Positions 18,359 through 27,204 of a DNA stretch of 64,000 nt are shown here, piece by piece. Position 1 is the stretch's first letter, and each line of letters begins with the position of its first letter. A program made the translations under genes and the position numbers. The notes below the pieces were generated by a model that saw only the letters and a program-made list of their open reading frames with translations, searched no databases and was not told where the DNA came from. This DNA comes from Martelella mediterranea (GTDB lineage: Bacteria; Pseudomonadota; Alphaproteobacteria; Rhizobiales; Rhizobiaceae): positions 243,953 to 307,952 of the forward strand of contig NZ_JAINWJ010000004.1 of NCBI RefSeq assembly GCF_021021415.1, read 5' to 3'.

Positions 18359-20749
18359 CTAGCCCTCCGGCAGCTTGTAGGCGAGGATATAATCGCCCGT
18401 CTCGGTGCCGACCGAGCCGTGGCCGCCGGCGACGATCAGCACGTATTGGGTGCCGTCCGCGGTCTCGTAGGTCATCGGCGTCGCCTGGCCGCCGGCGGGC
18501 AGCCGGGCTTCCCAGAGCTGTTCGCCGGTGGTCACGTCATAGCCGCGGATATAATTGTCCATGGTCGCGCCGAGGAAAGCCACGCCGCCGCGTGTCATGA
18601 TCGGGCCGCCAATGCCGGGAACGCCCATTTTGATCTTCAGCGGCAGCGGCGTCATGTCCTGGATCGTGCCGTTCTTGTGCTTCCACACGATCTCGCCGGT
18701 GGTCAGGTCCGCGCCCGCCACATAGCCCCATGGCGGCGCCTGGCAAGGCACGCCGAGCGGGCCGAGCAGGGTGGAGAAGGACACGGCATAATCGGCGCCA
18801 TTGTTGGAATTGATGCCCTGCGTGGCCACGCCCGGCGTCGATTTCGGCACCAGCGTGGAGGTGTAGGCCATGTAGACCGGCATCGCGAACATCACCTGCC
18901 GCTCCGGATCGACGGCGACCGAGCCCCAGTTGAGCGTGCCGAAATTGCCGGGATAGACGATCGTGCCATTTGTCGACGGCGGCGTGTAGCGGCCCTCGTA
19001 ATTGTATTGCTTCAGCTTGATGCGGCAGACGAGCTGGTCGAGCAGGCTCGCCCCCCACATATCCTTGCCCTCAAGCTTCGGCGGATTGAAGGAAAGCGCC
19101 GAGACCGGCTGGGTCAAGGACAGGTTCTCGCCTTCAAGCCCGCCGTCCTGGGGTGCGGGAACCTCCTTCACGGGGAGGATCGGCTCGCCGGTTTCGCGGT
19201 TCAGCACGAAGACCTCGCCCTGCTTGGTCGCCTGCACCAGCGCCGGCACGGTCTCGCCGTCGATCGTCAGGTCGAGAAGGGCGGGCTGGGCCGGCACGTC
19301 CATGTCCCAGAGGTCGTGGTGGACGGTCTGGAAATTCCAGACGGGCTCGCCGGTCTCGGCATCGAGAGCCACAACGGAAGAAGAATATTTCTCGACCGCG
19401 GGCGAGCGGTTGAGGCCGATCTGATCCGGCGTGCGGTTGCCGATCGGGGCGTAGATCAGGCCGAGATCGCTGTCGCCGGACATCACCGACCAGCTGTTCG
19501 GCGAGTTCTTGGTGTAGGTTTCGTCCGGGCCGAGCGGCTCGGTTTGCTCCGGATTGCCGGTATCGAAGTTCCAGATCAGTTCACCGGTATCGATGTCATA
19601 GGCGCGGATCACGCCGGACGGGCTGTCGGTCGAGTAATTGTCGTTGACCGAGCCGCCGACCACGATCTTGCCGTTTATCGCCAGCGGCGGCGATGTCGAG
19701 TAGTAATACCCCTGCGTCTTGTAGGGCATGTTTTTCTGAAGCTGCAGCGTGCCGTTGTCGGCGAAATCCGCGCAGATCGTGCCGTCTTCGGCATTGAGTG
19801 CGATCAGACGGGCATCGGAGGTCGGCAGGTAGACGCGGGTCTTGCAGCGCTCGCCCTCTGCCATGTCGGGGTCATCGTAATAGGTCACGCCCCGGCAGGT
19901 CTGGTGCTGGCGGTTGCCGTCGACAGGAACCTTGGGGTCGAATTTCCATTTCTCCTCGCCGGTCTTGGCATCGAAGGCCATCGCCCAGCTATGCGGGGTG
20001 CAGACATAGAGCGTGTCGTCCACCATCAGCGGGGTATTCTCATAGGTGGTCTCGACGACGTCGTTGGGCCCCATCATGTCGCCGGTCTGGATCTGCCAGG
20101 CAAGCTCCAGGTCGCCGATATTCTCCGGGGTGATCTGGTCGAGCGGCGACCAGCGCTGGCCCCTTTCGGTGCGGCCATAGCCATGCCATTCGCCGTCAGG
20201 AACGGCGTCCGCCGTTTCGGCGCTGGCGCTGCGGGCGCCCGGCAGAGACCCCTTGATCGCATGCGGGTCGGTGAACAGCGAGATGACCGCGACCACCATC
20301 GATACGAGAACCGCGGCAACCAGCGGCCACGGGCCGGCGCGGGCGGGTTTGTCTTTTTCGGGAAAGCCATAATCATCGCGCAGGATCGGCCGGCGCACCC
20401 AGGGCAGAAGCAGCCACAGGCCGAGAAGCACGACGAGTCCGCCGCGCGCGCCAAGCTGCCACCAGTCGAAGCCGACCTCCAGCAGCGCCCAGACCAGCGT
20501 TATCAATATGGTTGCGGCATAGACCCAGTAGGCAAGCGCGGAGCGGGTCAACACAAAAAACGCGGTCGCCAGAAATGCGGCGCCCGCAATCAAATAAAAC
20601 CAGCTGCCGCCGAGCGTGATCAGCCAGATGCCGCCGCCGCCCAGAAAAAGGCCGATCGCGGCGAAAATGAATGTCGTCAGAATAATCATTGAAAAGGCCC
20701 CCGTAGATGCGTGTCTCATGCGGATGGCGCCGGCGTCATCCGCGGACAT
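18359..20749 (-). CDS. gcd: Membrane-bound PQQ-dependent glucose dehydrogenase
   Basis: Up to 796 aa; the start may be the ATG at 20749 or a later one at 20689 (MIILTTFIF), since none has a clear ribosome-binding site. The N-terminus has about five membrane helices (residues ~21-145), followed by a periplasmic eight-bladed PQQ propeller. The motif HHDLWDMDVPAQP holds the catalytic-type aspartate. Other tryptophan-docking repeats such as WEARLPAGGQATPMTYE are visible. The enzyme oxidises glucose (or quinate/shikimate relatives) in the periplasm and passes electrons to ubiquinone. No pqq genes in this window. Confidence 0.93.
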   Translation of the reverse strand: MSADDAGAIRMRHASTGAFSMIILTTFIFAAIGLFLGGGGIWLITLGGSWFYLIAGAAFLATAFFVLTRSALAYWVYAATILITLVWALLEVGFDWWQLGARGGLVVLLGLWLLLPWVRRPILRDDYGFPEKDKPARAGPWPLVAAVLVSMVVAVISLFTDPHAIKGSLPGARSASAETADAVPDGEWHGYGRTERGQRWSPLDQITPENIGDLELAWQIQTGDMMGPNDVVETTYENTPLMVDDTLYVCTPHSWAMAFDAKTGEEKWKFDPKVPVDGNRQHQTCRGVTYYDDPDMAEGERCKTRVYLPTSDARLIALNAEDGTICADFADNGTLQLQKNMPYKTQGYYYSTSPPLAINGKIVVGGSVNDNYSTDSPSGVIRAYDIDTGELIWNFDTGNPEQTEPLGPDETYTKNSPNSWSVMSGDSDLGLIYAPIGNRTPDQIGLNRSPAVEKYSSSVVALDAETGEPVWNFQTVHHDLWDMDVPAQPALLDLTIDGETVPALVQATKQGEVFVLNRETGEPILPVKEVPAPQDGGLEGENLSLTQPVSALSFNPPKLEGKDMWGASLLDQLVCRIKLKQYNYEGRYTPPSTNGTIVYPGNFGTLNWGSVAVDPERQVMFAMPVYMAYTSTLVPKSTPGVATQGINSNNGADYAVSFSTLLGPLGVPCQAPPWGYVAGADLTTGEIVWKHKNGTIQDMTPLPLKIKMGVPGIGGPIMTRGGVAFLGATMDNYIRGYDVTTGEQLWEARLPAGGQATPMTYETADGTQYVLIVAGGHGSVGTETGDYILAYKLPEG

Positions 20750-20832
20750 GGAAAGCCGGCCCCGTTCCGGGACGGACCTGAAGGCATAACGACGCGTGCG
20801 GCGGAATGTTCCTGACGACTTCGTTTCGAAGA

Positions 20833-22098
20833 TCAGGGCAGCAGCCGGCCTTTTCTGGCGGAGGCTTCCAGGCGTTTTATATCGTTCTCGAAATCAAGCA
20901 TCTTCCGGGCGCGTTCCAGTGCCTGGGCGGAGTAGCTGCGCGCATGCTCGCCATAGCCGGCGAAGGGCAGCAGCGACAGCGATTCAAAGGCATGCTGCAG
21001 CCGCAGGCCCACCTCCACCTTGTCCGCGCCGTCGCGGGAAATGCCTGTAAACGCCGCATCGAAGAAATCGTCGGTCTCGATCGCCGGAATGAAGACGCGG
21101 CCGTGGTGCACGTCCGCTTCGGCCTTTTTGCCCGAGGCCATGATCCGCACGAGATTGCCGATCACGTCGATCGCCGTGCCCGGATCGTTGATGCCGGGGG
21201 AGAGCGCCCGCATGGCGATCTGGGAGAGCACCGTCAACCCGTAAAGCGGGTCCTGATCATAGCTGCGGGCATTGCCGATGGTAAAGGCGCCGCGCAGCGC
21301 CTTCTGCGTCTCCTCATCGATCGCGTTGTCGTCGGGAAGCGCGATCCCGGCGATATGGCGTCCGGGCGTCACGAAGGCCCCGGGGCGCTCTAGTACGTGG
21401 ATATTCGCCTCGAGCCGATCCGCGATGTCATCGAGCGCCGGGACATCGATAAAGCGCAGATAGCCGATCTGGTCATGCTCGACCATCACAAGCCCATCGG
21501 GACGTTTGTCCTTTTGCGGGCGGGCATGCAGATAGGGCGCGCGGCGATAGTGCTCCATCGAGGGGCAGGCGGCCGATTCCACCTGGGAAATGGTCTTGGT
21601 GACCTGGCCGAGATGGCCGAGATAGTTGATCCAGCGCAGCATCGTCACCACGATCAGCACGATGACCGCGATGGTGACGAGGAACAGGATCATCCGGCCG
21701 CCGCCGCCATAAAGCGAGGTGTTGAGCGCGATCAGCCCGACAAGACTGAAGATGAAGGCGCCGAGGAAGGTCGAGAGCGCCGACTGGGCGATCCGGTCCT
21801 GCAACAGCGTGCCGACGGCGCGCGGCGTGGCGTTGCTGGCGGCCGCCGTCGAGGCCTGCACCAGCGTGTTCAGCGAAAACACCAGCACCGACAGCATGCT
21901 GGAGGCGATGATGGTCAGCAGGCTGTTGACCGCGCTGCGGCCGATAATGTCCTGAAGACTGTCTGGGATAAGGGGATCGGCCATGATGCCGAGCAGGGCC
22001 GTCATGATGGCGGCGACGCAATAGAGCGATGCGACGAACCACACCTGGCGCATCGCCTGGAGCACCAACCACCAGGTCTTTGACATTTCGAATTTCAT
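20833..22098 (-). CDS. DUF2254 membrane protein
   Basis: 421 aa. The N-terminal ~170 residues hold four predicted helices, including MADPLIPDSL and FSLNTLVQASTAAASNATPRA, a conserved DUF2254 region. The C-terminal ~230 residues are soluble, with the ALSPGINDPGTAIDVIGNL motif conserved in the family. Function unknown; membrane location expected. It lies 83 bp beyond the gcd start on the same strand, so co-transcription with gcd is possible. The ATG is followed by a second in-frame Met at residue 5. Confidence 0.9.
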   Translation of the reverse strand: MKFEMSKTWWLVLQAMRQVWFVASLYCVAAIMTALLGIMADPLIPDSLQDIIGRSAVNSLLTIIASSMLSVLVFSLNTLVQASTAAASNATPRAVGTLLQDRIAQSALSTFLGAFIFSLVGLIALNTSLYGGGGRMILFLVTIAVIVLIVVTMLRWINYLGHLGQVTKTISQVESAACPSMEHYRRAPYLHARPQKDKRPDGLVMVEHDQIGYLRFIDVPALDDIADRLEANIHVLERPGAFVTPGRHIAGIALPDDNAIDEETQKALRGAFTIGNARSYDQDPLYGLTVLSQIAMRALSPGINDPGTAIDVIGNLVRIMASGKKAEADVHHGRVFIPAIETDDFFDAAFTGISRDGADKVEVGLRLQHAFESLSLLPFAGYGEHARSYSAQALERARKMLDFENDIKRLEASARKGRLLP

Positions 22099-22195
22099 TC
22101 GGCTTTGCCCCTTCCACTCATGACACGAAACGTGCGGCGGAGCCTGTCGGTTCCGCGCAGGGGCAGCGCGAGGGGGCCGGAACCCGGGCCGGGCT

Positions 22196-24334
22196 TCAGA
22201 TCTCTGCCTTGCCGACGCCCTTCAGCGCGAAGGCGTATGCGAGCGCCTTTTCCTCCAGCCGCTGGAACCGGCCGGATGCGCCGGCATGGCCCGCGTCCAT
22301 ATTGGTTCTGAGCAGGATCGGCGCGGTGCCGGTTGTGGTCTCGCGCAGCTTCGCGACCCATTTCGCCGGCTCCCAATAAGTCACGCGCGGGTCCGTGAGG
22401 CCGGCAAGCGCCAGAATGGCGGGATAGGGCTTCGCCGCCACATTGTCGTAGGGGCTGTAGCTCGCGATATAGTCATAGGCCTCTTCGGAGGCGATCGGGT
22501 TGCCCCATTCATTCCACTCCGGCGGGGTCAGCGGCAGGGTGTCGTCCAGCATCGTGGTCAGGACGTCGACGAACGGGACGCCCGCGATGATGCCGGCGAA
22601 TTTCTCCGGCGCCATGTTGACGACGGCGCCCATCAGCATGCCGCCGGCGGACCCGCCTTCGGCCACGATCCTGCCATGGCTGGTGAAGCCTTCGGCGACC
22701 AGCGCATCGGCGGCGGCGATGAAATCGGAGAAGGTGTTCTTCTTGTTGCCCATCTTGCCGTTCTCATACCAGGCAAACCCCTTGTCCTTGCCGCCGCGGA
22801 TATGGGCGATGGCATAGACGAAGCCGCGATCGACCAGCGACAGGCAATTGGTGGAAAACGAGGCCGGAATGGAGATGCCGTAAGCGCCATAGCCGTAAAG
22901 CAGGCAGGGCGCGGTGCCGTCGAGCGGCGTATCCTTGCGATAGACGATGCTGACGGGCACCAGTTCGCCATCGGCGGCCTTCGCCTGGATACGGCGGGTG
23001 ACATAGTCGTCCGGGTTGTGGCCGGAAGGCACTTCCTGCGTCTTCAGCAGGGTCCGTTCGCGCGTCGCCATGTTGTAGTCATAGAGCTGGCTCGGCGTCG
23101 TCATCGAGGAATAGGAAAAGCGGATCGTGTCCGTGTCATATTCGGCAGCGCCCTGAAGGCCGAGGGAATAGGCCTCCTCATCGAAAGCGATGGCGTGTTC
23201 CTCCCCGGTTGCCCGGTCGCGGATGACGATGCGCGGCAGGCCCGCGAACCGTTCCAGCCAGACCAGATGCCGCGCGAAGGCCGTATGCGCAAGGATCAGC
23301 CGGCCCTCTTCATGCGGCACGACCTCCTTCCAGTTTTCCTTGCCGGGCGCGCTGACCGGGGCTTCCATGATTTTGAAATCCTTGGCCCCGCCGTCATTGG
23401 TCAGGATGTAGAACACGTCGCCGCCCTCGGTGACGTCATATTCCACCATGGTTTCCCGCGCCGCCACCAGCGCGGGCTCGGCGTCGAGGTCCGAGGTCGG
23501 GATGATCCGGACCTCGGAGGTCTGGTGATCGTGGATGTCGATAGTGATGAAATCATCGAGCAGCGAGCCGGCAATGCCGACGAAGAAGCCGGGATCGCTT
23601 TCCTCGTAGACCAGGCGGTCGTCTGCCTGCTTTGTCCCAATCACGTGATGGAAGACCTTCGAGGGGCGGTGGTTGTCGTCGACCTCGGTATAAAAGAAAC
23701 TCTTGCCATCGGGCGCCCAGACGCCGCTGCCGCCGGTATTCTCGATCCTGTCCTCAATATCCTTGCCGGTTTCAAGGTCGCGAACCTTCAGCGTGTAGAA
23801 CTCCGATCCCTTGTCGTCATAGCTCCAGATCGCGCGGCAGTGATCCGTGGTCTGGTCGAAGCCCCCGAGATCGAAATAGGCCTTGCCCCTGGCCTCCATG
23901 TCGCCGTCGAGCAGGATTTCGCGGATGCTTTCGTCATTGACGTCGCCATTGCGTGGGATGCGGAAGAAATAGGGTTGTTCGGCTCCGGTGCGAAACGCCG
24001 TGCCGTAGGCATAGGGCCCTTCCTTCATCGGCACGGAACTGTCGTCCTCCTTGATCCGGCCGCGCATCTCCGCAACCAGCTTTTTCTGCAGCGCTTCGGT
24101 GTCGGCCATCGCGGCCTTCATATAGGCGTTCTCGGCCTCCAGATGCGCGCGGATATCGGCTTCCAGGATCGTCGGATCCTTGAACATCGCCTGCCAGTTG
24201 GCGGCCCTCAGCCAGGCGTAGTCATCCGAGCGGGTTTTGCCGTGGCGGGTGTCGCTGAAGGCTTTTTTGATTGCCTTGGGAGCATCGGGCAGCGTCTTGA
24301 AGGGGGTCACGGGCAGGCCTTTCGGGTCATTCAT
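22196..24334 (-). CDS. ptrB: Oligopeptidase B (S9 prolyl oligopeptidase family)
   Basis: 712 aa, normal for oligopeptidase B, a cytoplasmic serine peptidase that cuts short peptides after Arg/Lys. The N-terminal ~400 residues form the seven-bladed propeller, and the C-terminal ~300 the alpha/beta-hydrolase domain. The nucleophile is Ser562 in AEGGSAGGMLMGA. The Asp is in ALAGLTDPRVTYWEP and the His in NMDAGHAGASGRF. No signal peptide. Single gene. Confidence 0.96.
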   Translation of the reverse strand: MNDPKGLPVTPFKTLPDAPKAIKKAFSDTRHGKTRSDDYAWLRAANWQAMFKDPTILEADIRAHLEAENAYMKAAMADTEALQKKLVAEMRGRIKEDDSSVPMKEGPYAYGTAFRTGAEQPYFFRIPRNGDVNDESIREILLDGDMEARGKAYFDLGGFDQTTDHCRAIWSYDDKGSEFYTLKVRDLETGKDIEDRIENTGGSGVWAPDGKSFFYTEVDDNHRPSKVFHHVIGTKQADDRLVYEESDPGFFVGIAGSLLDDFITIDIHDHQTSEVRIIPTSDLDAEPALVAARETMVEYDVTEGGDVFYILTNDGGAKDFKIMEAPVSAPGKENWKEVVPHEEGRLILAHTAFARHLVWLERFAGLPRIVIRDRATGEEHAIAFDEEAYSLGLQGAAEYDTDTIRFSYSSMTTPSQLYDYNMATRERTLLKTQEVPSGHNPDDYVTRRIQAKAADGELVPVSIVYRKDTPLDGTAPCLLYGYGAYGISIPASFSTNCLSLVDRGFVYAIAHIRGGKDKGFAWYENGKMGNKKNTFSDFIAAADALVAEGFTSHGRIVAEGGSAGGMLMGAVVNMAPEKFAGIIAGVPFVDVLTTMLDDTLPLTPPEWNEWGNPIASEEAYDYIASYSPYDNVAAKPYPAILALAGLTDPRVTYWEPAKWVAKLRETTTGTAPILLRTNMDAGHAGASGRFQRLEEKALAYAFALKGVGKAEI

Positions 24335-24473
24335 GTCGGCGCAAGATAGGGGGGCTTAAGGGCGACATCAAGCGCGGGTCTCAGACTTGCCGCATTCGGC
24401 TGCTCTGTGCTTACAATATGGGATGCGCTTGCGGATGCCGATTACAGGACGGAAGCGCCAAAGACAGATTTCC

Positions 24474-24881
24474 ATGAACGGAGACAGAGACTTGACCAAG
24501 GCCTTGCTTGCGCTGCTGACGCTGACGCTCATTGCTACGCCTGCCCTCGCCATCAGCCAGCGGATCGAAAACGAACTCGACCGGCTCGATCCCGAGGAAA
24601 AACTGGAGCAGCGCTGCGACGTGGAGGCGCTGAGCCGGATCGACGCGGCGCGCAAGGACATGACGCCCGACAAGGTGATTGCCTACACATTCGCGCCGAC
24701 AAAGGTGCATGGCACGACCATCGATGCGCCGGGCGCGGCCGTGCGCTCGCATGGTCACTGGTACAGGCTCTCCTACCACTGCGCGACGGCAAGCGATGAG
24801 ATCGCGGTCAAATCCTTCAGTTTCAAGCTCGGCGAGGAAATTCCGCGCAGCGCCTGGGAGCGTCTTTACCTTTATCCGTAA
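24474..24881 (+). CDS. DUF930 exported protein
   Basis: 135 aa from ATG 24474, or 129 aa from a TTG at 24492 that has GGAGACAGAGAC just upstream and begins directly with the signal peptide. A hydrophobic N-terminal signal ends in TPALA. The mature part carries LDRLDPEEKLEQRCDVEAL, the opening of the DUF930 domain found mainly in Rhizobiales, and ends YLYP. Two cysteines (QRCDVE and YHCATA) could form a disulfide. Function unknown; periplasmic location inferred. Confidence 0.82.
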   Translation: MNGDRDLTKALLALLTLTLIATPALAISQRIENELDRLDPEEKLEQRCDVEALSRIDAARKDMTPDKVIAYTFAPTKVHGTTIDAPGAAVRSHGHWYRLSYHCATASDEIAVKSFSFKLGEEIPRSAWERLYLYP

Positions 24882-24918
24882 GTCCGGTCGGCCTGAACGA
24901 TCCGCAATTGCGCACATG

Positions 24919-25036
24919 AAAACGCCCACCGGGGGAGGAGGATCCGGTGGGCGTCATCGTGGTGATCGGCGATTTGGGAGGAGGAGGATCGCCGATCCTG
25001 ATCGAAGGGGGCCGGGAGGAGGATAGCACCCTTCGA
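24919..25036 (-). ncRNA. Three tandem CCUCCUCCC hairpins (cuckoo/CcsR-type sRNA array)
   Basis: Reading the minus strand from the DUF1127 stop, three hairpins follow one another. The stems are TCGAAGGG/CCCTTCGA (25002-25036), GATCGGCGAT/ATCGCCGATC (24964-24997) and ACGCCCACCGG/CCGGTGGGCGT (24922-24954). Every loop contains CCTCCTCCC (plus-strand GGGAGGAGG). The last stem is followed by TTTTC, as in a terminator. The conserved loop is a perfect anti-Shine-Dalgarno-like sequence. This is the design of the alphaproteobacterial cuckoo RNAs, including the CcsR sRNAs of Rhodobacter sphaeroides, which are processed from the 3' end of a DUF1127 mRNA. Here too a DUF1127 gene lies 7 bp upstream. Confidence 0.85.
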
Positions 25037-25043
25037 AAACTTG

Positions 25044-25187
25044 TCAGATCGCGTCCTTGCGGGCGACGCGACGGATATCAGAGCGGCTGATACCGAGGTC
25101 GGAAAGTTCGCGATTGCTCATGCGGCCAAGCTCGGCGACGGTTTCGCGATACTTGAGCCAGTTGTTGAACGAGCGTTGAATGTTCAT
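25044..25187 (-). CDS. DUF1127 small basic protein
   Basis: 47 aa from an ATG behind AAAGGAGCCGCAAC. It is arginine-rich, with SFNNWLKYRETVAELGRMS followed by NRELSDLGISRSDIRRVA, the two-helix signature of DUF1127 proteins. In Rhodobacter sphaeroides the homologue CcaF1 is an RNA-binding stress protein whose mRNA also carries the CcsR sRNAs. The same architecture appears here, with the hairpins at 24919-25036 directly after the stop. Confidence 0.92.
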   Translation of the reverse strand: MNIQRSFNNWLKYRETVAELGRMSNRELSDLGISRSDIRRVARKDAI

Positions 25188-25589
25188 GTTGCGGCTCCTT
25201 TCTTGTGTTCGGTGCGCTGTTGTTGATTGGATATATACAGAGCCTGTCGGCCCCGAGGCAGGGGGGTAATAGCATTGCCCCTATGCATAAAACGCAAGGC
25301 TCGCAACGGGTGCCCTTTTAGTAGGCAGTGTGCCCAACGGGTAAGCGCTGAAGGGGGCAAGGCATGGTGCGTTCGCGCGTGATCGCCGACCCGCGGCAGT
25401 CGCCCTTCTCCACGACGAGGCCGCGACAACACCGCAGGCTGTTCATTGGTCGGGGCGGAGCGGGCGGCGAAACCGTCGGGGTCTTCGGCAATCCTGGGCC
25501 CGGGCCAAACATGACAAATGCGTCGTCTTCTTGAAACGCGCCTGGCGGCGCACCAGTTCAACATTCTCTCTCGCGGTCGAGGCCGCATT
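25188..25589. other. Non-coding stretch upstream of the DUF1127 gene
   Basis: It holds the DUF1127 promoter and leader at the low-coordinate end. The remaining ~290 bp have no open frame I believe in, and the minus-strand frames there look like random high-GC frames. It ends in a strong plus-strand terminator at 25590-25624, so an unrecognised plus-strand RNA is possible. Confidence 0.4.
25269..25297 (-). promoter_or_regulatory. Possible promoter of the DUF1127-sRNA transcript
   Basis: On the minus strand TTGCGT and TGCTAT are 17 bp apart, about 80 bp upstream of the DUF1127 ATG. The upstream box can also be read as CTTGCG, similar to RpoH-type -35 elements. Weak evidence based on spacing alone. 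Confidence 0.3.
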
Positions 25590-25624
25590 GCCCGGTCGGC
25601 CGCAAGCCAGACCGGGCTTTTTTA
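25590..25624 (+). terminator. Orphan plus-strand terminator
   Basis: GCCCGGTC and GACCGGGC form an 8-bp stem with a 12-nt loop, followed by TTTTTTATT on the plus strand. The T-run overlaps the stop codon of the minus-strand ABC gene. No plus-strand gene precedes it. As a simple hairpin it may also protect the 3' end of the ABC operon mRNA. Confidence 0.7.
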
Positions 25625-26404
25625 TTTGCGTCGCCGGCGGCCGATTGTGGCGAGCGTCGGCTCGGCGGCAAGCAGGCGGCGTGTATAGGCTTCGCGCGGG
25701 TTGTCGAGCAGTTGGGGGACCTGTCCTTCCTCCACCACGCGACCGGCCTGCATCACCACGGCGCGGTCGCAGATCTCGCCGACGACGGCGATGTTGTGGG
25801 TGATCAGCAGCACCGACAGGCCGTGTTCGGCGCGCATCTTGAGAATGAGCCGGAGGATCTGCGCCTGCACCGTCACATCCAGCGCCGAGGTCGGCTCGTC
25901 GGCGACCAGCAGTTTCGGGCGGGTGATCAGCGCGCGGGCGATCGCGATCCGCTGGCGCTGGCCGCCGGAAAATTCATGGGGGTAGAGATCGATATCCCGC
26001 GCCTTCAACCCGACCTCTTCCAGAAGGGCTGCCACCCGCATCCGCCGGGCCTTGCCGGTCGGGGCGTCGGGATCAAGCGCCAGCGGCTCGGCGATGATGC
26101 GGCCGATCGTCTGGCGCGGGTCGAGCGCGCTGTAGGGGTCCTGAAACACCATCTGGAAATGACGCCGCAGCTTGCGGAGATCGCGCGGCCGCTGCGAAAA
26201 CAGGTCGGCGCCCGCAAACAGCACCCGACCCGCGCTCGGGCGGTCGAGCGCCATGACCAGCCGGGCAAGCGTCGATTTTCCGGACCCGCTCTCGCCGACA
26301 ATGCCGAGGATCTCGCCGGGTTCGATGGCGATCGAGACATCGTCCAGAGCGGTGTGCCCGCCATAATGCCGGGTCAGTCCCACTGTTTGAAGCAGCGCGG
26401 TCAC
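25622..26404 (-). CDS. Peptide-type ABC transporter ATP-binding protein (DppF/OppF-like)
   Basis: 260 aa from a GTG that overlaps the stop of the previous gene (GTGA). Walker A GESGSGKSTLARL, the signature EFSGGQRQRIAIARAL, and Walker B LLVADEPTSALD are all present. The C-terminal extension characteristic of the oligopeptide/dipeptide subfamily is short (AYTRRLLAAEP). It is last in a five-gene operon of binding protein, two permeases and two ATPases, and pairs with the ATPase at 26401-27204. Confidence 0.94.
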   Translation of the reverse strand: MTALLQTVGLTRHYGGHTALDDVSIAIEPGEILGIVGESGSGKSTLARLVMALDRPSAGRVLFAGADLFSQRPRDLRKLRRHFQMVFQDPYSALDPRQTIGRIIAEPLALDPDAPTGKARRMRVAALLEEVGLKARDIDLYPHEFSGGQRQRIAIARALITRPKLLVADEPTSALDVTVQAQILRLILKMRAEHGLSVLLITHNIAVVGEICDRAVVMQAGRVVEEGQVPQLLDNPREAYTRRLLAAEPTLATIGRRRRK

Positions 26405-27204
26405 GACCCGTCCTCCAGTCCTGCGCGGACCCTTCGGGGCAGGGCGGCCAGCAGCGCGCGGGTATAGGCGTGGGCGGGATGGCGCAGCACATTCTCGGTC
26501 TCGCCCTCTTCCATCTTCTCACCGTCATGCATCACCAGAACCCGATCGGACATGCGGGCGATGACGCCGATATCGTGGGAGATCAGGATCAGGCCGATGT
26601 CGAGCTCGGCGACGAGGTCGTCGAGAATGTCGAGGATCTCGGCCTGCACGGTGACGTCGAGCGCCGTGGTCGGCTCGTCGGCGATCAACAGTCCGGGTTT
26701 GAGCGCCAGCGCGATCGCGATGCCGACCCGCTGGCGTTCGCCGCCGGAAAGTTCGTGCGGATAGGAATTTATTCTCGTTTTCGCGTCGCGGATACGGACC
26801 ATGTCCATCAGCCGCATGGCTTCCAGTCTCGCTTCGGCCCGGGAGATCGGACGATGAAGCCGCAGCGCCTCGGCGATCTGGCTGCCGGCGGTCATTGCCG
26901 GGTTCAGCGCGGTCATCGGCTCCTGAAAGATCATCCCGATCTTTGCGCCGCGCAGTCGGGTGAGCTGCCGCTCCGGCAGCGCCAGCAGGTTTTCGCCGTC
27001 GAGCAGGATTTCACCCTCTACCAGGGCCGTTCGCGGCAGCAGGCCGATCACCGCCAGCGCCAGCACCGATTTGCCGGACCCGCTTTCGCCGACAATGCCG
27101 AGCGTCTCGCCCTTTGCCAGCGACAGGTCGATGCCGTGCAGCACCTCGCGCCGTCCACCGCGACGGTCGGCAAAACTGATGGTGAGATCGCGGATATCGA
27201 GCAT
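26401..27204 (-). CDS. Peptide-type ABC transporter ATP-binding protein (DppD/OppD-like)
   Basis: 267 aa from the ATG overlapping the permease stop; the open sequence further upstream is a shadow of that permease. Walker A GESGSGKSVLALAV, signature ELSGGERQRVGIAIAL, and Walker B LLIADEPTTALDVT are intact. The oligopeptide-transporter C-terminal segment HAYTRALLAALPR is present. It forms the ATPase pair with the following gene. Confidence 0.94.
   Translation of the reverse strand: MLDIRDLTISFADRRGGRREVLHGIDLSLAKGETLGIVGESGSGKSVLALAVIGLLPRTALVEGEILLDGENLLALPERQLTRLRGAKIGMIFQEPMTALNPAMTAGSQIAEALRLHRPISRAEARLEAMRLMDMVRIRDAKTRINSYPHELSGGERQRVGIAIALALKPGLLIADEPTTALDVTVQAEILDILDDLVAELDIGLILISHDIGVIARMSDRVLVMHDGEKMEEGETENVLRHPAHAYTRALLAALPRRVRAGLEDGS

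Noticed and set aside
17696..20692. A 998-codon open frame on the plus strand opposite sodB and gcd
   Set aside because: It is antisense to two clearly recognised genes, has a skewed His/Arg/Gly-rich composition, and reflects third-position GC bias. The same holds for other long antisense frames, e.g. 8731-10443, 3590-5203, 22286-24349 and 59156-60766.
25318..25588. Minus-strand protein genes in the gap upstream of DUF1127
   Set aside because: Frames of 64 and 134 codons have random-like composition and no ribosome-binding site or family match.
25322..25589. A housekeeping RNA (6S, RNase P, SRP or tmRNA) ending at the orphan terminator
   Set aside because: None of the conserved core sequences of these RNAs could be found.
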